From Kitasatospora phosalacinea (lineage in GTDB: Bacteria; Actinomycetota; Actinomycetes; Streptomycetales; Streptomycetaceae): a DNA stretch of 64,000 nt. Under the pieces are notes generated by a model that did not search any database, had not been told where the DNA came from, and worked only from the letters and a program-made list of their open reading frames with translations. Shown here piece by piece: positions 42,852 through 51,712 of the stretch. A program made the translations under genes and the position numbers. Location of the stretch: positions 6,985-70,984 of the forward strand of contig NZ_JNYE01000023.1 of assembly GCF_000717185.1 (NCBI RefSeq), read 5' to 3'. Numbering within the stretch: the first letter of the stretch is position 1; each line of letters opens with the position of its first letter.

Positions 42852-42969
42852 CGGGAGTTCCTCGTCGAGTTCGGCGGCGGCCGGGCCCGCGCAGCGGGCA
42901 CCGCGGTGCCCGGGCAGCGCGCGGACCCGGCGGCCCGGCGGTGGGCGGGTCTGCGGCGGGGCACGGCGC

Positions 42970-43779
42970 TCACCTCCCGCGGGCCGGGTGGGAAGCGGCA
43001 GTGACGGCGTACGGCACCTGGGGCTGGGGCTGCGGGGCGTGGCTGAACAGCGAGGGCGGCACCGGGCTTCGGCGCAGCGCCGCCGCGGTGCGCGCGCCCT
43101 GCACTCCTTCGGCCGGGGCGGTGAGGGAGCGGACCTTGGCGGCCGGAGCGTGGGCGGGGCCGTTGGCGGTGTGCCGGTCGTGCCACTGCTGGAGGGCGGC
43201 GTAGACCGGTCCGAGGGCCTGGCCCGCTTCGGTCAGGGCGTACGGGCCGTGGTGTCGGCTGCCGGTCGAGACCACCAGGCCGTCGGCCTGGAGCCGGGCG
43301 AGGCGGGGCGTGATCAGCTGCCGGTAGACGCCGGACTCCGCGGCGATCCGGCTGAAGTGCATGCTGCCGCCCTCGGCCAGCAGTTGGACGATCCGGGTGG
43401 TCTCCAGCGGCTGCAGGCGCTGCAGCGCGTCCTCGATGCGGCCGGGCCGCCCCAGCATGGTCGGGGAGATGTGCTCCGACGACCACTGGGCCAGGGACCG
43501 GTAGACGGGGCCGAGGGTGAGCGCCTGCTCGCTCAGGCGGTACGGGGCGCGCTTGTCGAAGGCGTCGTCGCGGACCACCAGGCCGTCCTGGCGCATGGCG
43601 GACAGCCGCTTGCTGGCGTAGGACTCGCTGAGCGCCGGGACGTAGTCGGCGACCTCGCGCACCTGCAGCGTCGGGCCGTACCTGGCGATGGCGCGGACGA
43701 TGTCGGTGGTCCAGTTCGGCGCGAGCCGGCGCAGGGCGGCTTCGACGGCCTGCGGGTCGGCGGGGGGAGTGATGGGCAT
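42970..43779 (-). CDS. Tandem HxlR-type winged-helix regulator with shared tail
   Basis: A 269-residue protein with two HxlR-like domains in tandem: residues about 20-110 (NWTTDIVRAIARYGPTLQVR ... LSAMRQDGLVV) and 115-205 (LETTRIVQLLAEGGSMHFSR ... LARLQADGLVVSTGSRHHGP). HxlR proteins normally carry one domain and dimerise, so this is a fused dimer. The tail starts TAAALRRSPVPP and ends SHPARGR. It may regulate the element. Confidence 0.78.
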   Translation of the reverse strand: MPITPPADPQAVEAALRRLAPNWTTDIVRAIARYGPTLQVREVADYVPALSESYASKRLSAMRQDGLVVRDDAFDKRAPYRLSEQALTLGPVYRSLAQWSSEHISPTMLGRPGRIEDALQRLQPLETTRIVQLLAEGGSMHFSRIAAESGVYRQLITPRLARLQADGLVVSTGSRHHGPYALTEAGQALGPVYAALQQWHDRHTANGPAHAPAAKVRSLTAPAEGVQGARTAAALRRSPVPPSLFSHAPQPQPQVPYAVTAASHPARGR

Positions 43780-43949
43780 GATCGGTACTCCGGTTCAACG
43801 GCTGGGAGAGGAGAAGCGAAGGGGCGGGAGAGGTGAGCCGCGACCGGGGCGGGCTCCGTAGGCACGGCGGCAAGGGAGTCGAGGTCGTCGGTGCCGAGCC
43901 GTCCGTGGATGAGGCGGTCTCCGGGGCTGGCCAGCGGACGGTGGGGGGT

Positions 43950-44609
43950 TTACTGGGTCGTCTCCAGGCGGGAGAGGAGGGAGCGGACCAGGGTGGGGAG
44001 GCTGCCGGGGCCCTCGCCGATCCGGACCTCGCTGGCGGCTTCCTCGACGATGTACTGCGCGTCCTCGATCAGGCCGCTGCTGATCTCCATGCAGGCGTCG
44101 GTGATCGCGGCGGCGGCCCGCAGCGCGCCGACGAGGACGTCGACGTAGGCGTCGGGCTCCATCCCGGCTGCGTCGGCGGCGGTGCGGATCGCGGCCGTCT
44201 CCGCGTCGTTGAAGCAGTGGTCGAAGCCCTCCTCTTCGGCGGGGGCGGGCACGGGGTGCTCCCCGGGCTCCAGCGCGGGGAGCCCGGCGCGGGTGCAGAT
44301 CGCGTCGACCGACGTGGTCAGCTCGGTCAGCGACTCGGTCAGCCAGCCCAGCGCGGAGGCGTAGGAGGCCAGGGCGAACAGGCCCACGGGGGTGGTCGGC
44401 AGCGGCTCGTCGAGCAGGTCCTCCAGGCGTTCGTTCAGCTCGCCGACCACGCGGGGTCCGGCGGACAGCGGCCCGAGGAGCGGGGTGAGGTAGGAGCGGC
44501 TGGCCGGGGTGTCGTACTCGGCGACCAGGATTCCGGCGATCGCCTGGGCGGCGTCGGTGAGCCAGCCGGCGAGGTCGCAGCGGCTGGGCAGGGCATCGGT
44601 GGTCATCAT
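43950..44609 (-). CDS. Hypothetical helical protein
   Basis: A 219-residue acidic helical protein (AALGWLTESLTELTTSVDAI; VLVGALRAAAAITDACMEIS) without membrane segments. It overlaps the RelE-like gene upstream (ATGA), so it could be its antitoxin or immunity partner, though it is longer than typical antitoxins and follows rather than precedes it. It lacks the shared tail. Confidence 0.58.
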   Translation of the reverse strand: MMTTDALPSRCDLAGWLTDAAQAIAGILVAEYDTPASRSYLTPLLGPLSAGPRVVGELNERLEDLLDEPLPTTPVGLFALASYASALGWLTESLTELTTSVDAICTRAGLPALEPGEHPVPAPAEEEGFDHCFNDAETAAIRTAADAAGMEPDAYVDVLVGALRAAAAITDACMEISSGLIEDAQYIVEEAASEVRIGEGPGSLPTLVRSLLSRLETTQ

Positions 44610-45127
44610 CGGGCCTTTCGGGGAGCGTCAGTGGCGGAGAAGCCGGGCGAGGCGGAGGTGTAGGCGATGCCGCCCTGGCGGCGGGCGTGCGCGGTGCGGG
44701 GGGAGCGGGCGCGGGCGGCTTGGACGCGGGCTTCCTGGGCTTCCCGGACGCGGGCTGCCAGCTCCGGGTCCGCGTCGGGTGCAGGGGTGTTGAGCCCGGT
44801 GCGGCCCAGCCGCTTCTGGGCGGCGTTGTAGACCGCGTACTCGTGCCGGGCCCCGGCGGCGACGAGGTAGACCTCGCGGGAGTGCTTGGAGGCGGGCGGT
44901 GCGTCGCGGAACTGCACCACCAGGCGGTGGCTGGCCCAGTCGCCGCCCGCCCCGAGGACGATCTTGTGGCAGCCCTCCAGCCGCTCGCTGAGCCGGGTGG
45001 CGACCCGCTCGCCGTGGACCAGGTCCTGCAGGTGCAGCAGGGCCTGGTCCCGGATGGGCTCGGGCAGTCGGCGCAGGTCGGCGATGGCGTCGGGGTGTGC
45101 GGCGAAGGCGAACTTGGCGCGGCTCAC
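44606..45127 (-). CDS. RelE/ParE-like protein with shared C-terminal tail
   Basis: A 173-residue protein. Residues 1-105 follow the RelE/ParE fold: FAAHPDAIADLRRLPEPIRD, GCHKIVLGAGGDWASHRLVV and YLVAAGARHEYAVYNAA. The remaining 65 residues are an appended tail (VQAARARSPRTA ... DAPRKAR). RelE toxins cut mRNA at the ribosome; the basic residues needed for this cannot be verified. It overlaps genes on both sides. Confidence 0.65.
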   Translation of the reverse strand: MSRAKFAFAAHPDAIADLRRLPEPIRDQALLHLQDLVHGERVATRLSERLEGCHKIVLGAGGDWASHRLVVQFRDAPPASKHSREVYLVAAGARHEYAVYNAAQKRLGRTGLNTPAPDADPELAARVREAQEARVQAARARSPRTAHARRQGGIAYTSASPGFSATDAPRKAR

Positions 45128-45867
45128 AGCGACCTCCCGGAGGACTGCGGGGAGTTGACGGGAACAGCGGGCGTGCTCGGAGCAGCGCCGGCCTGGGGGA
45201 GCGAGGTGGTGGTGCGGGAGAGTGCGGCGCCGGTCCGCAGAGCCTCCGCGTCCAGGCGGTACTCGGGCGCCTCGGGCAGGGGGGTGGAGCGGTCCTCCAA
45301 CCAGGCGTCGACGGCGGTCCAGTCAGCGAACGCCCCCTCGCGCACCGTGTAGGTGTACTGGTCCGGCTGGAGCGACTCGAGGAACAGCCGGACGGGCAGC
45401 TCCTTGTCCTGGCGGTCGACGGCGATGCTCCAGCCCTCGACGTCGCCTCCGTCGATGACCCGGCGCTCGACGACGGCAAGCCGCTCGCCGGAGTGCCGGA
45501 TGCGGTCCTCGACCCGGACGGTCAGCTCGTCGGCGGGCTTGGGGACGTCGGCGATCGGCGCGAGCGCCTCCGCCGGGCAGCCGCGGTTGATCAGCCACCT
45601 CTGGGCGAACGCGAAGGTGGCGTGCCCGGAGCCGTGCAGGCTGAACGTCCCCTGCCCGCTGTCGCGCACGACGTCGAAGGAGAAGAGGTTGGGCGTGTCG
45701 GGGGCATCCCAGGTGGCCGAGGGGTCGAAGGCGACGATGAAGCTGCGCTCGCCCACGTCGTGCTGGGAGATCGTCTGGTACCTGCAGATCCAGGTGCGGT
45801 CGTAGCCGGTGGCGCTCTGCTCGTCGGCAGCGACCAGGCCGTCGAGCCGGAAGTCGGTGTCCTTCAC
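45124..45867 (-). CDS. Hypothetical protein with shared C-terminal tail
   Basis: A 247-residue beta-rich protein (TWICRYQTISQHDVGERSFI; GTFSLHGSGHATFAFAQRWL) whose fold I do not recognise. The tail starts RTGAALSRTTTSLP and ends SSGRSL. GTG start and stop overlap neighbours (GTGA, and the ATG of the RelE-like gene), so it is part of the coupled run DUF4913, this gene, RelE-like, helical protein. Confidence 0.62.
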   Translation of the reverse strand: MKDTDFRLDGLVAADEQSATGYDRTWICRYQTISQHDVGERSFIVAFDPSATWDAPDTPNLFSFDVVRDSGQGTFSLHGSGHATFAFAQRWLINRGCPAEALAPIADVPKPADELTVRVEDRIRHSGERLAVVERRVIDGGDVEGWSIAVDRQDKELPVRLFLESLQPDQYTYTVREGAFADWTAVDAWLEDRSTPLPEAPEYRLDAEALRTGAALSRTTTSLPQAGAAPSTPAVPVNSPQSSGRSL

Positions 45868-46445
45868 GCCGCGGCTCCCAGCTGGTCGGGCGTGGCCAGC
45901 ACGCGGTGGCTGGGCCGGGACGGACTGGTGGTGCACGCGGCGAACGGCCCGTCGGGAGAGCGGAGTTGGGCCAGGGCGTGGTCGAGGTGGTCGCGGTGCC
46001 ACGTCGAGGGCCCGATGAGGCCGGCCTCCGCGTCGGTGAGCTGCTGCCAGGCCAGCCAGAGCCCGTGGAGGCGGGCGACGGCCTCCGGGTGCTCGTACCA
46101 GCGCGCGCACCAGGGCCGGGTGGAGCCGATCTCGCGCCCGTAGACGGGCAGCAGCACGTGGGTGATCCAGTTGCCCAGGGCGGCCAGTTCGGCGGCGTAC
46201 TCCGCGCCGCCCATGGCCAGGATGAACACCGAGGTCGGGCCGTCGGCCTCAGCCTCGTCGGTGGATTCGGCCTCCGGTTCCTCGGCGCCGCCCGGGTCGG
46301 GGTCGCCGCCGAGGCGGTCGAGCAGGACGCCGTGCTGGCGGACCTCGGCGATGGTGCGCGCCAGCGTGCTGGCGAGGTCGTCGAGGTCCTCGTCGGCGAT
46401 ACGGATCGGTTCGGGCCCGGGGGAGCCCGCGGACGGGTCGGACAT
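45864..46445 (-). CDS. DUF4913 protein
   Basis: A 193-residue protein. ITHVLLPVYGREIGSTRPWC, ARLHGLWLAWQQLTDAEAGL and LAQLRSPDGPFAAC are the conserved stretches of DUF4913, a family on actinobacterial conjugative plasmids near type IV secretion genes. An acidic N-terminus of about 70 residues precedes the domain. It supports a conjugative-element origin for the block. ATG 46445 lies 96 bases after an intergenic repeat. Confidence 0.82.
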   Translation of the reverse strand: MSDPSAGSPGPEPIRIADEDLDDLASTLARTIAEVRQHGVLLDRLGGDPDPGGAEEPEAESTDEAEADGPTSVFILAMGGAEYAAELAALGNWITHVLLPVYGREIGSTRPWCARWYEHPEAVARLHGLWLAWQQLTDAEAGLIGPSTWHRDHLDHALAQLRSPDGPFAACTTSPSRPSHRVLATPDQLGAAA

Positions 46446-46540
46446 GGCACATCCAGGGAGGTAGGACGAACGGGGGCGGTGGACGGCGCGGGTCTTATCG
46501 GGCGGTTCACGGACGGGCTCCTGACGTGCGGGTGAGAAGA

Positions 46541-46587
46541 GGATCCGCGGATCCGGCGGCTTGGTCGGGCCGCGGGTCCGTGCTAGA
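46541..46587 (-). repeat. Intergenic repeat, copy 1 (GGATCC/CCGGCC type)
   Basis: Contains the 14-bp palindrome GGATCCGCGGATCC, then TTGGTCGGGCCG and GCTAGAGG. Copies occur at 48589, 58479 and 61998, each 50-100 bases upstream of a minus-strand start. Confidence 0.55.
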
Positions 46588-47281
46588 GGAGGGGCCGGTA
46601 GCGGATGAGCTGGCAGCCGAGGACGAGGGCGTCGGCGAGGGTGGCGGCGAGGGGGTAGCCGGTGGCGGCGAGCCGGTCGGGGTGGTGCAGGCCGCCGCTG
46701 TGGAGCACGCCGAGCGCGCCGTTGGCGTAGGCGGCGTCCGCGTCGTCGGCCGAGTCGCCGAGCAGCAGCACCCGGTGCTCCCGTCCGGTCAGGCCGAGGG
46801 CGTCCAGGTGCGCGGCCAGCGGGCCTGCCTTGGTGCCGCCGGAGGGCCCGGTGCGACCGTCGATCCGGGTGAAGAAGTGCCCGATCCCGGCCTCGGCGAC
46901 CTCACGCTGCAGGGTCCCGTGCGGGCACAGCGACAGCAGCGACTGGGTATGACCGGCCTCCTGAACCAGCGTCAGCAGTTCGACGGCGCGGCCGTGGAGC
47001 CACACGGGCTGCGCACGCAGGTGGGCCAGGAAGGCCGCGTCGCTGGACTTCCACTCCTGTTCGGTGATCTCGCGGCCGAGCAGGCGGGCGTAGAGGGCCG
47101 AGAGCGGCATGACGCGCTCGGCCCGGTAGGTTTCCCGGTCGACGGGCGTGCCGCCGAGGGCGGGCAGCGTCGCGTTCAGCGCGGCGACGTGGTCGTCGAG
47201 GTCATCCTTGAGGGTTCCGTTCCAGTCCCAGACAACGTGCATGGGAGTGAAGGGAGTTGAATCTTCAGGGGTGATGTTCAC
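46583..47281 (-). CDS. HAD-superfamily phosphatase
   Basis: A 232-residue protein with nucleophile motif DWNGTLKDD, a Thr/Ser motif region (SLLSLCP), Lys in GGTKAGP and acidic motif GDSADDADAA, the four HAD motifs in order. It resembles phosphoglycolate-phosphatase-like hydrolases. GTG 47281 is used; ATG 47242 would leave only a few residues before the nucleophile. Its link to the element is unclear; it may be cargo with the adjacent MFS transporter. Confidence 0.82.
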   Translation of the reverse strand: MNITPEDSTPFTPMHVVWDWNGTLKDDLDDHVAALNATLPALGGTPVDRETYRAERVMPLSALYARLLGREITEQEWKSSDAAFLAHLRAQPVWLHGRAVELLTLVQEAGHTQSLLSLCPHGTLQREVAEAGIGHFFTRIDGRTGPSGGTKAGPLAAHLDALGLTGREHRVLLLGDSADDADAAYANGALGVLHSGGLHHPDRLAATGYPLAATLADALVLGCQLIRYRPLL

Positions 47282-47304
47282 GGTGGTTCTTTCGCAGAGA
47301 GGTG

Positions 47305-48510
47305 TCAGGCGGGCAGGAGGTGGTGGAAGCGCCGCAGCAGCCACAGGGCGCCAGCCGCTCCGGCGAGCGGCACCAGGGCGGCGGGCAGCGGCCCGGCCGC
47401 GACGGCGAGGGAGGCCAGGCCGGTGCCGGCGGCCTGGCCGATACCGATGCAGGCGACGAGCCAGGCGGACGCCTGCGTCGAGGTGTCCTCGGGCGCGAGG
47501 CGCTCGACGGTCAAGAACGCGGCGGCCAGCAGCGGGGCGAGGAAGCTGCCGGGCAGGAGCACCCCGAGCAGCGCGACGGCCGGCACCGGGTCGGACAGCA
47601 GCGCCGTCCACCCGGCGGCGAAGCCGGTCGCGGCGGCCACCAGGTGCCGGGCCGGAGGGCCGGGCCAGGCCCGGCGGCCGTAGGCCAGGCCGCCGAGCAC
47701 GCTGCCCAGCGACAGGGCCGCGGGCATCACCCCGGCCAGCCATCCGGCGTGGTGCCGATCACCCAGGGACAGGGCGAAAACGTTCACCGCGCCGAGCGCC
47801 ACACCGGTTCCCGTGAGCGCCGCGAACAGCACCCGAAGGCCCGGCGCCCGGAGCGGGCCCGCCCAGTGCCCGCCCCCGGCCGGGGCGCTCGGCGTCCACC
47901 GGGCACAGGGCGGGGAGGTGGCGACCAGGGCGGAGCCGAGCAGGCCCAGCGCCGCGGTCGCCACCAGCGCGGCGAGCGCTCCGGCCCCGGTCGCGATACC
48001 GGCGGCCAGCAGCGGGCCGGCCACGAACACCAGGCCCTGGCTGCTGCTGTCCAGCACCAGCGCGGTGCGGCGCGGAGCGGCGTCGGGAAGGACGCGGGGC
48101 CACAGCGCCCGCAGGCACGCCGTCAGCGGCGGGGTCGCCAACCCGGCGACCAGCACGGCCAGCGCGGCGAGCACCGGGTGGCGTACCGGGCCGGTGGCGG
48201 GCAGCAGCAGGAACGCCGTGCTCGCCACCAGGGTGGAAACGAACAGGACGGCGCGCTGGCCTCGGTGGTCGACCAGGCGGCCCAGCAGCGGCTGGCCGAT
48301 CGCGGCTGCCAGGCCGTACAGCGCGCCGAGCAGCCCGGCCAGCGGGAGCGGGCCGTGCTCGGCCCGCACCAGCAGCAGGATCGCGATGGGCGCCATGCCG
48401 GTGGGCAGGCGGCCGATCAGGGTGCCGCCGAGCAGGCGGGCGACGTGCGGCGAGCCCAGGGCGGCACGGAAGGTGCTGTCCTGGGCCCGCACGGCGGGGG
48501 TGGCGCTCAA
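47305..48510 (-). CDS. Major facilitator superfamily transporter
   Basis: A 401-residue protein with about 12 hydrophobic segments and GRLVDHRGQR, the MFS loop 2-3 motif. Probably a drug or metabolite exporter in the cytoplasmic membrane. The TTG start has AAGGA nine bases upstream. It is followed after 24 bases by the HAD phosphatase. Confidence 0.85.
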   Translation of the reverse strand: MSATPAVRAQDSTFRAALGSPHVARLLGGTLIGRLPTGMAPIAILLLVRAEHGPLPLAGLLGALYGLAAAIGQPLLGRLVDHRGQRAVLFVSTLVASTAFLLLPATGPVRHPVLAALAVLVAGLATPPLTACLRALWPRVLPDAAPRRTALVLDSSSQGLVFVAGPLLAAGIATGAGALAALVATAALGLLGSALVATSPPCARWTPSAPAGGGHWAGPLRAPGLRVLFAALTGTGVALGAVNVFALSLGDRHHAGWLAGVMPAALSLGSVLGGLAYGRRAWPGPPARHLVAAATGFAAGWTALLSDPVPAVALLGVLLPGSFLAPLLAAAFLTVERLAPEDTSTQASAWLVACIGIGQAAGTGLASLAVAAGPLPAALVPLAGAAGALWLLRRFHHLLPA

Positions 48511-48588
48511 GAGCGGAGGTCCTTCGGTCGTGCGCGCCGGGGCAGCGCGCGGGCCCGGCAGCCGGTTCGTGCGGCTGCCGGGCAGAAG

Positions 48589-48640
48589 GGTCCGGAGAAC
48601 GCGGGGTTTGGTCCGGCCGGGGAAAGCGGGGTAGAAGCCG
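48589..48640 (-). repeat. Intergenic repeat, copy 2
   Basis: Contains TCCGGAGAACGCGG, TTTGGTCCGGCCGGGGAAAG and GGTAGAAG; the most diverged copy. It lies between the methyltransferase pseudogene and the MFS gene. Confidence 0.5.
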
Positions 48641-49742
48641 CTACCGGATCCGGCACCGCGGGCAGCGGCCGAGCGGCGGTGCCAGCAACTCCAGCGCCCG
48701 GGCGGCCTGTTGGGGAACGACGCCGTTGCCGAGCGCGGTGAGCTGGGCGGGTCGGCCGAGGCCGGGGGTGGCGGTCACCCAGCCCGTGTCCAGGCCCTGC
48801 ATCCACTCCACGAACTCCGGGCGGAGTCGGCCGCCCTCGTCGGTCGGCGGCGGCGCCGGGCGGGTGAGCGTCTCCCACCGGGCGACGGCGGCGGAGTACT
48901 GCCCCCACCGTCCGCGGTCGGCTCCGAGGACGGGTTCGACCAGAGCGGCAGGACCACCGCCGACAGCGGCGGGCGCCAGCCCTTGCCCGACCGCCGACCC
49001 GGAGTGCTGGTGTCGCTCGCCCGCGGCGTCGGCAGCAGCCACTCCACCTCGTCCGCGAGGTTCGGGCCGTGCCCGCCGCTCTTGCGCTTCGCCGGGTGCT
49101 GGCTGCCGCCGTTCTTGCCGATGTTGCTGGTGGGCGTCTTCAGTACCGTGGCCGGCGGCCCAGGCGGCGAGGAAGACCCGGGAGCGGTGGTGGGGCGCTC
49201 CGACGTCGGAGGCGCGAAGAACGAGCCACCGCGCGTCGTACCGCAGGTCGGCCAGGGTGCCGAGTACGGCGCCAAGTGCCCGCACAGGAGGGAGGGTTGG
49301 GTCGTCTCCCAGACACCACGGGCAGGGTTCCAGGTCGCCAGCGGAACCCGGGGAGGTGAGGAGTCCTCGTACATTCTCGACCACCAGGAGACAGGGGTTG
49401 AGGGCCTCGACCGCGCGCGCCACGTGCAGCCAGAGCCCGGATCGGGTCTGCGAGTTGAGGCCGATGCGTCGGCCCGCGACCGAGACGTCTTTGACAGGGG
49501 AAACCGGCCGTGAGGACACCCACCCGCGGGATGCCCGACCAGTCGACCGCCGTGATGTCGCCCAGGTTCGGCACGCCGGGCCAGTGCCTGGCCAGGATCG
49601 CGGACGGCGCGGGCTCGACCTCGGCGTGCCAGGCGACCTCGCCGCCGAGCGCCGCCATCACGCCCAGGTCGAGCCCGCCGTACCCGCTGCACAGCGAGCC
49701 GATCAGCGGCCCGGGCCGCGACGGCGGCCGGAGGGCCGTCAC
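48641..49742 (-). pseudogene. Cytosine-C5 DNA methyltransferase (Dcm-like), frameshifted
   Basis: Homology to C5 methyltransferases is continuous but spread over frames: SLCSGYGGLDLGVMAALGGE and VGVLTAGFPCQ (GTG start 49742), then DVSVAGRRIGL and VVENVRGLL (ENV motif), then TPTSNIGKNGGSQHP, and finally RWGQYSAAVARWETL and PAQLTALGNGVVPQQ. The first shift is one extra A in CAAAGAC directly after F-P-C-Q; two more occur near 49140 and 48910. The gene is either decayed or affected by sequencing indels. Start overlaps the next gene upstream (GTGA). Confidence 0.8.
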
Positions 49743-50404
49743 CGCCGCCACCGAGAGGGGGCAGGAATCGCGCCGGGCGCGGCCGGGGCGGGTGGCTGAG
49801 AATCGGTAGCTGCGGCAGGGGTGGTGGTCGAGCGGGTGAGCGCCGCCGTTCGGCGCGCAGTGTTCGGGTCCTGCTGAACTCCGCTGGCCGAGGCGAGGTC
49901 CTCGGCCGTGGCAGGGCCGGGCAGGGGGTGTCCGCTGGTCAGCGCGTCGAAGCTCGACTGCATCGTGACGATGGCGCGGTCGACGGCGGCATCGGCCTCG
50001 GAGAGGAAGTGGTCGACGCCGGTACGGACCTGCTCCTCGACCGCGGGGGCGGTGTCGGGTGCCCGCACCCGCGTGTCGGCGAGCGCGGCCGTGAGGTCGG
50101 CTGCCTCGGTGAAGGCTCGGCTGGCCTGCGCCAGGTCGTTGGCAGCGGCAGTCCAGGCCCGGGCGAGGAAGACGGTAGGGGCGTCCTGGCGGGAACTCAG
50201 GGCGTGGAAGCTGGCCTCGCGGAGAGCCTCCCGCAGGGGCCACTCAACCTGTTTCACCGCCTCGGTGAGAGCGGAGACGGAGACCTGACGGCCGTTGCCG
50301 TAGACGGAGTCGAAGGACAGCGGCAGGACGGCCTGCCCATCGGCCAGGCCGTCCGCGGCCGTCTGCAGCGTTTCCGCGTGGTGGCGTACATCTTCGTCGA
50401 GCAT
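49739..50404 (-). CDS. Helical hypothetical protein with shared tail
   Basis: A 221-residue helical protein (VKQVEWPLREALREASFHAL; DHFLSEADAAVDRAIVTMQS). The tail runs from TAALTRSTTTP to IPAPSRWRR. ATG 50404 has GGAG five bases upstream. The protein resembles the two paralogues upstream in length and layout, but not clearly in sequence. Confidence 0.62.
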   Translation of the reverse strand: MLDEDVRHHAETLQTAADGLADGQAVLPLSFDSVYGNGRQVSVSALTEAVKQVEWPLREALREASFHALSSRQDAPTVFLARAWTAAANDLAQASRAFTEAADLTAALADTRVRAPDTAPAVEEQVRTGVDHFLSEADAAVDRAIVTMQSSFDALTSGHPLPGPATAEDLASASGVQQDPNTARRTAALTRSTTTPAAATDSQPPAPAAPGAIPAPSRWRR

Positions 50405-50432
50405 GGTCACTCCATGGAGCTGAAGGGGCGGT

Positions 50433-51008
50433 TCACCGGGTCCGGCCGTGCACGGGCCGGACCGGAGAAGCGGGGAGGGGAGGAGCAGACGCTGGCACCT
50501 TCGCGGGTGCTGTGGGCAGGGAGCGGGTGAGGGCGGCCTGCTGGGACCGGGCCGAGGTGGGCAGGACGTCCGCGGCGGCGTCCCGCAGCACCCGGACACC
50601 GTCCTGGAGGTGCCGGTGCGCCGCTTGGAGGGCCTCGTCGATGCACGTGACGGCGAGGGTGCGCGCGTAGTCGGATCCGGGCAGGCCACTCGGACCGGGC
50701 GGCAACGCGGCCAGGGCGGAGAGCTGCTGGCCGACGGTCCCCAAGGCGGAGACGGTCTGGGCAGCCCGGTTGAGGGCGATGGCGAACGCCTCCGCGGGGA
50801 AGCCCCGCTGCGCTGGCTCGGTGGCCCGGAGCAGGTAGGCGTCGCCCAACGTGGTGATCAGCCCACCCAGTTCGGTGATCTTGCGGCCCACAACGGCAGG
50901 ATCCGGCAGAGCGAACGTATAGGCGGTCAAGGGAAGTTCGAGACGCAGATCGCTGAGCGCCAAGGCAGCGCCGGTCAGGTCGAGCGCGTCGGAGAGCGGG
51001 CTGTTCAC
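50433..51008 (-). CDS. Helical protein with shared tail, paralogue 1
   Basis: A 191-residue protein. VGRKITELGGLITTLGDAYL followed by LRATEPAQRGFPAEAFAIAL parallels VGRQVVGLGRVVAELGDEYL and FRAAESAPQQ in the next gene. The tail runs from QAALTRSLPTAP to VHGRTR. GTG start overlaps the paralogue's stop (GTGA). No function known. Confidence 0.65.
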   Translation of the reverse strand: MNSPLSDALDLTGAALALSDLRLELPLTAYTFALPDPAVVGRKITELGGLITTLGDAYLLRATEPAQRGFPAEAFAIALNRAAQTVSALGTVGQQLSALAALPPGPSGLPGSDYARTLAVTCIDEALQAAHRHLQDGVRVLRDAAADVLPTSARSQQAALTRSLPTAPAKVPASAPPLPASPVRPVHGRTR

Positions 51009-51712
51009 GGCATCCCCCGACGGGGAGCAGAGGAGACGGGGGGAACAGGCACTGCCACAGCATCCGAAGAGGCAGCCGGGGAGGTGGACGGCTGTACGGA
51101 GCTGGGCGACAGCGCGGCACCCACCCGGGCCGCCGGCGAGAAGCGGTCCGGCAGGTCGGCAGCCCTCTCGTCGGCGGCGCGGTCGGGCGGCGGCGGTTTC
51201 GGAGCCGTCGCGTGCGCGGAGCGGGTGTACGCGCCCTGGCGCAGTCCCACCAGGGCGGGGGCGCTCGTCTCGGCGCACGCCCGCAGCACCCGGGCGGCGT
51301 CGGCGAGGTCGTCGCGAGCCGTCTCGACGGCGTACTCGGCGGTTCCGTAGGCGAGTGTGCGGGCTTCCTTGTGGCGGGGTTCGTCGTGCATGTTCGCCGT
51401 GCGGGCGATGAAGGCGAGCTGCTGGGCGACGGCGCCGAGCGCGGAGGCGGCCTGGGCGACGCTGCCGCTGGCGCTGGCGAACGCCTCGGCGGCCAGCACT
51501 GTGTACTGCTGCGGCGCCGACTCCGCCGCCCGGAACAGGTACTCGTCGCCCAGCTCGGCCACTACCCTGCCGAGGCCGACGACCTGGCGTCCCACCTCGA
51601 CGGGCTTCGGCAGGACGAACGGGCTGCCGCCTGCGGGCAGCTTGGCACGCTTGTCGTCGATCAGTTCCGCCACGGCGCGCAGCGCCGAAGCTTCGGAACG
51701 GGGACTCTTCAC
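51005..51712 (-). CDS. Helical protein with shared tail, paralogue 2
   Basis: A 235-residue protein, paralogue of the previous entry through its first 150 residues (AEAFASASGSVAQAASALGA). The tail is longer and contains two motif copies (QGAYTRSAHATAP and GAALSPSSVQP) before ending PRRGMP. GTG start overlaps the DnaB-N-like gene (GTGA). Confidence 0.65.
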   Translation of the reverse strand: MKSPRSEASALRAVAELIDDKRAKLPAGGSPFVLPKPVEVGRQVVGLGRVVAELGDEYLFRAAESAPQQYTVLAAEAFASASGSVAQAASALGAVAQQLAFIARTANMHDEPRHKEARTLAYGTAEYAVETARDDLADAARVLRACAETSAPALVGLRQGAYTRSAHATAPKPPPPDRAADERAADLPDRFSPAARVGAALSPSSVQPSTSPAASSDAVAVPVPPVSSAPRRGMP

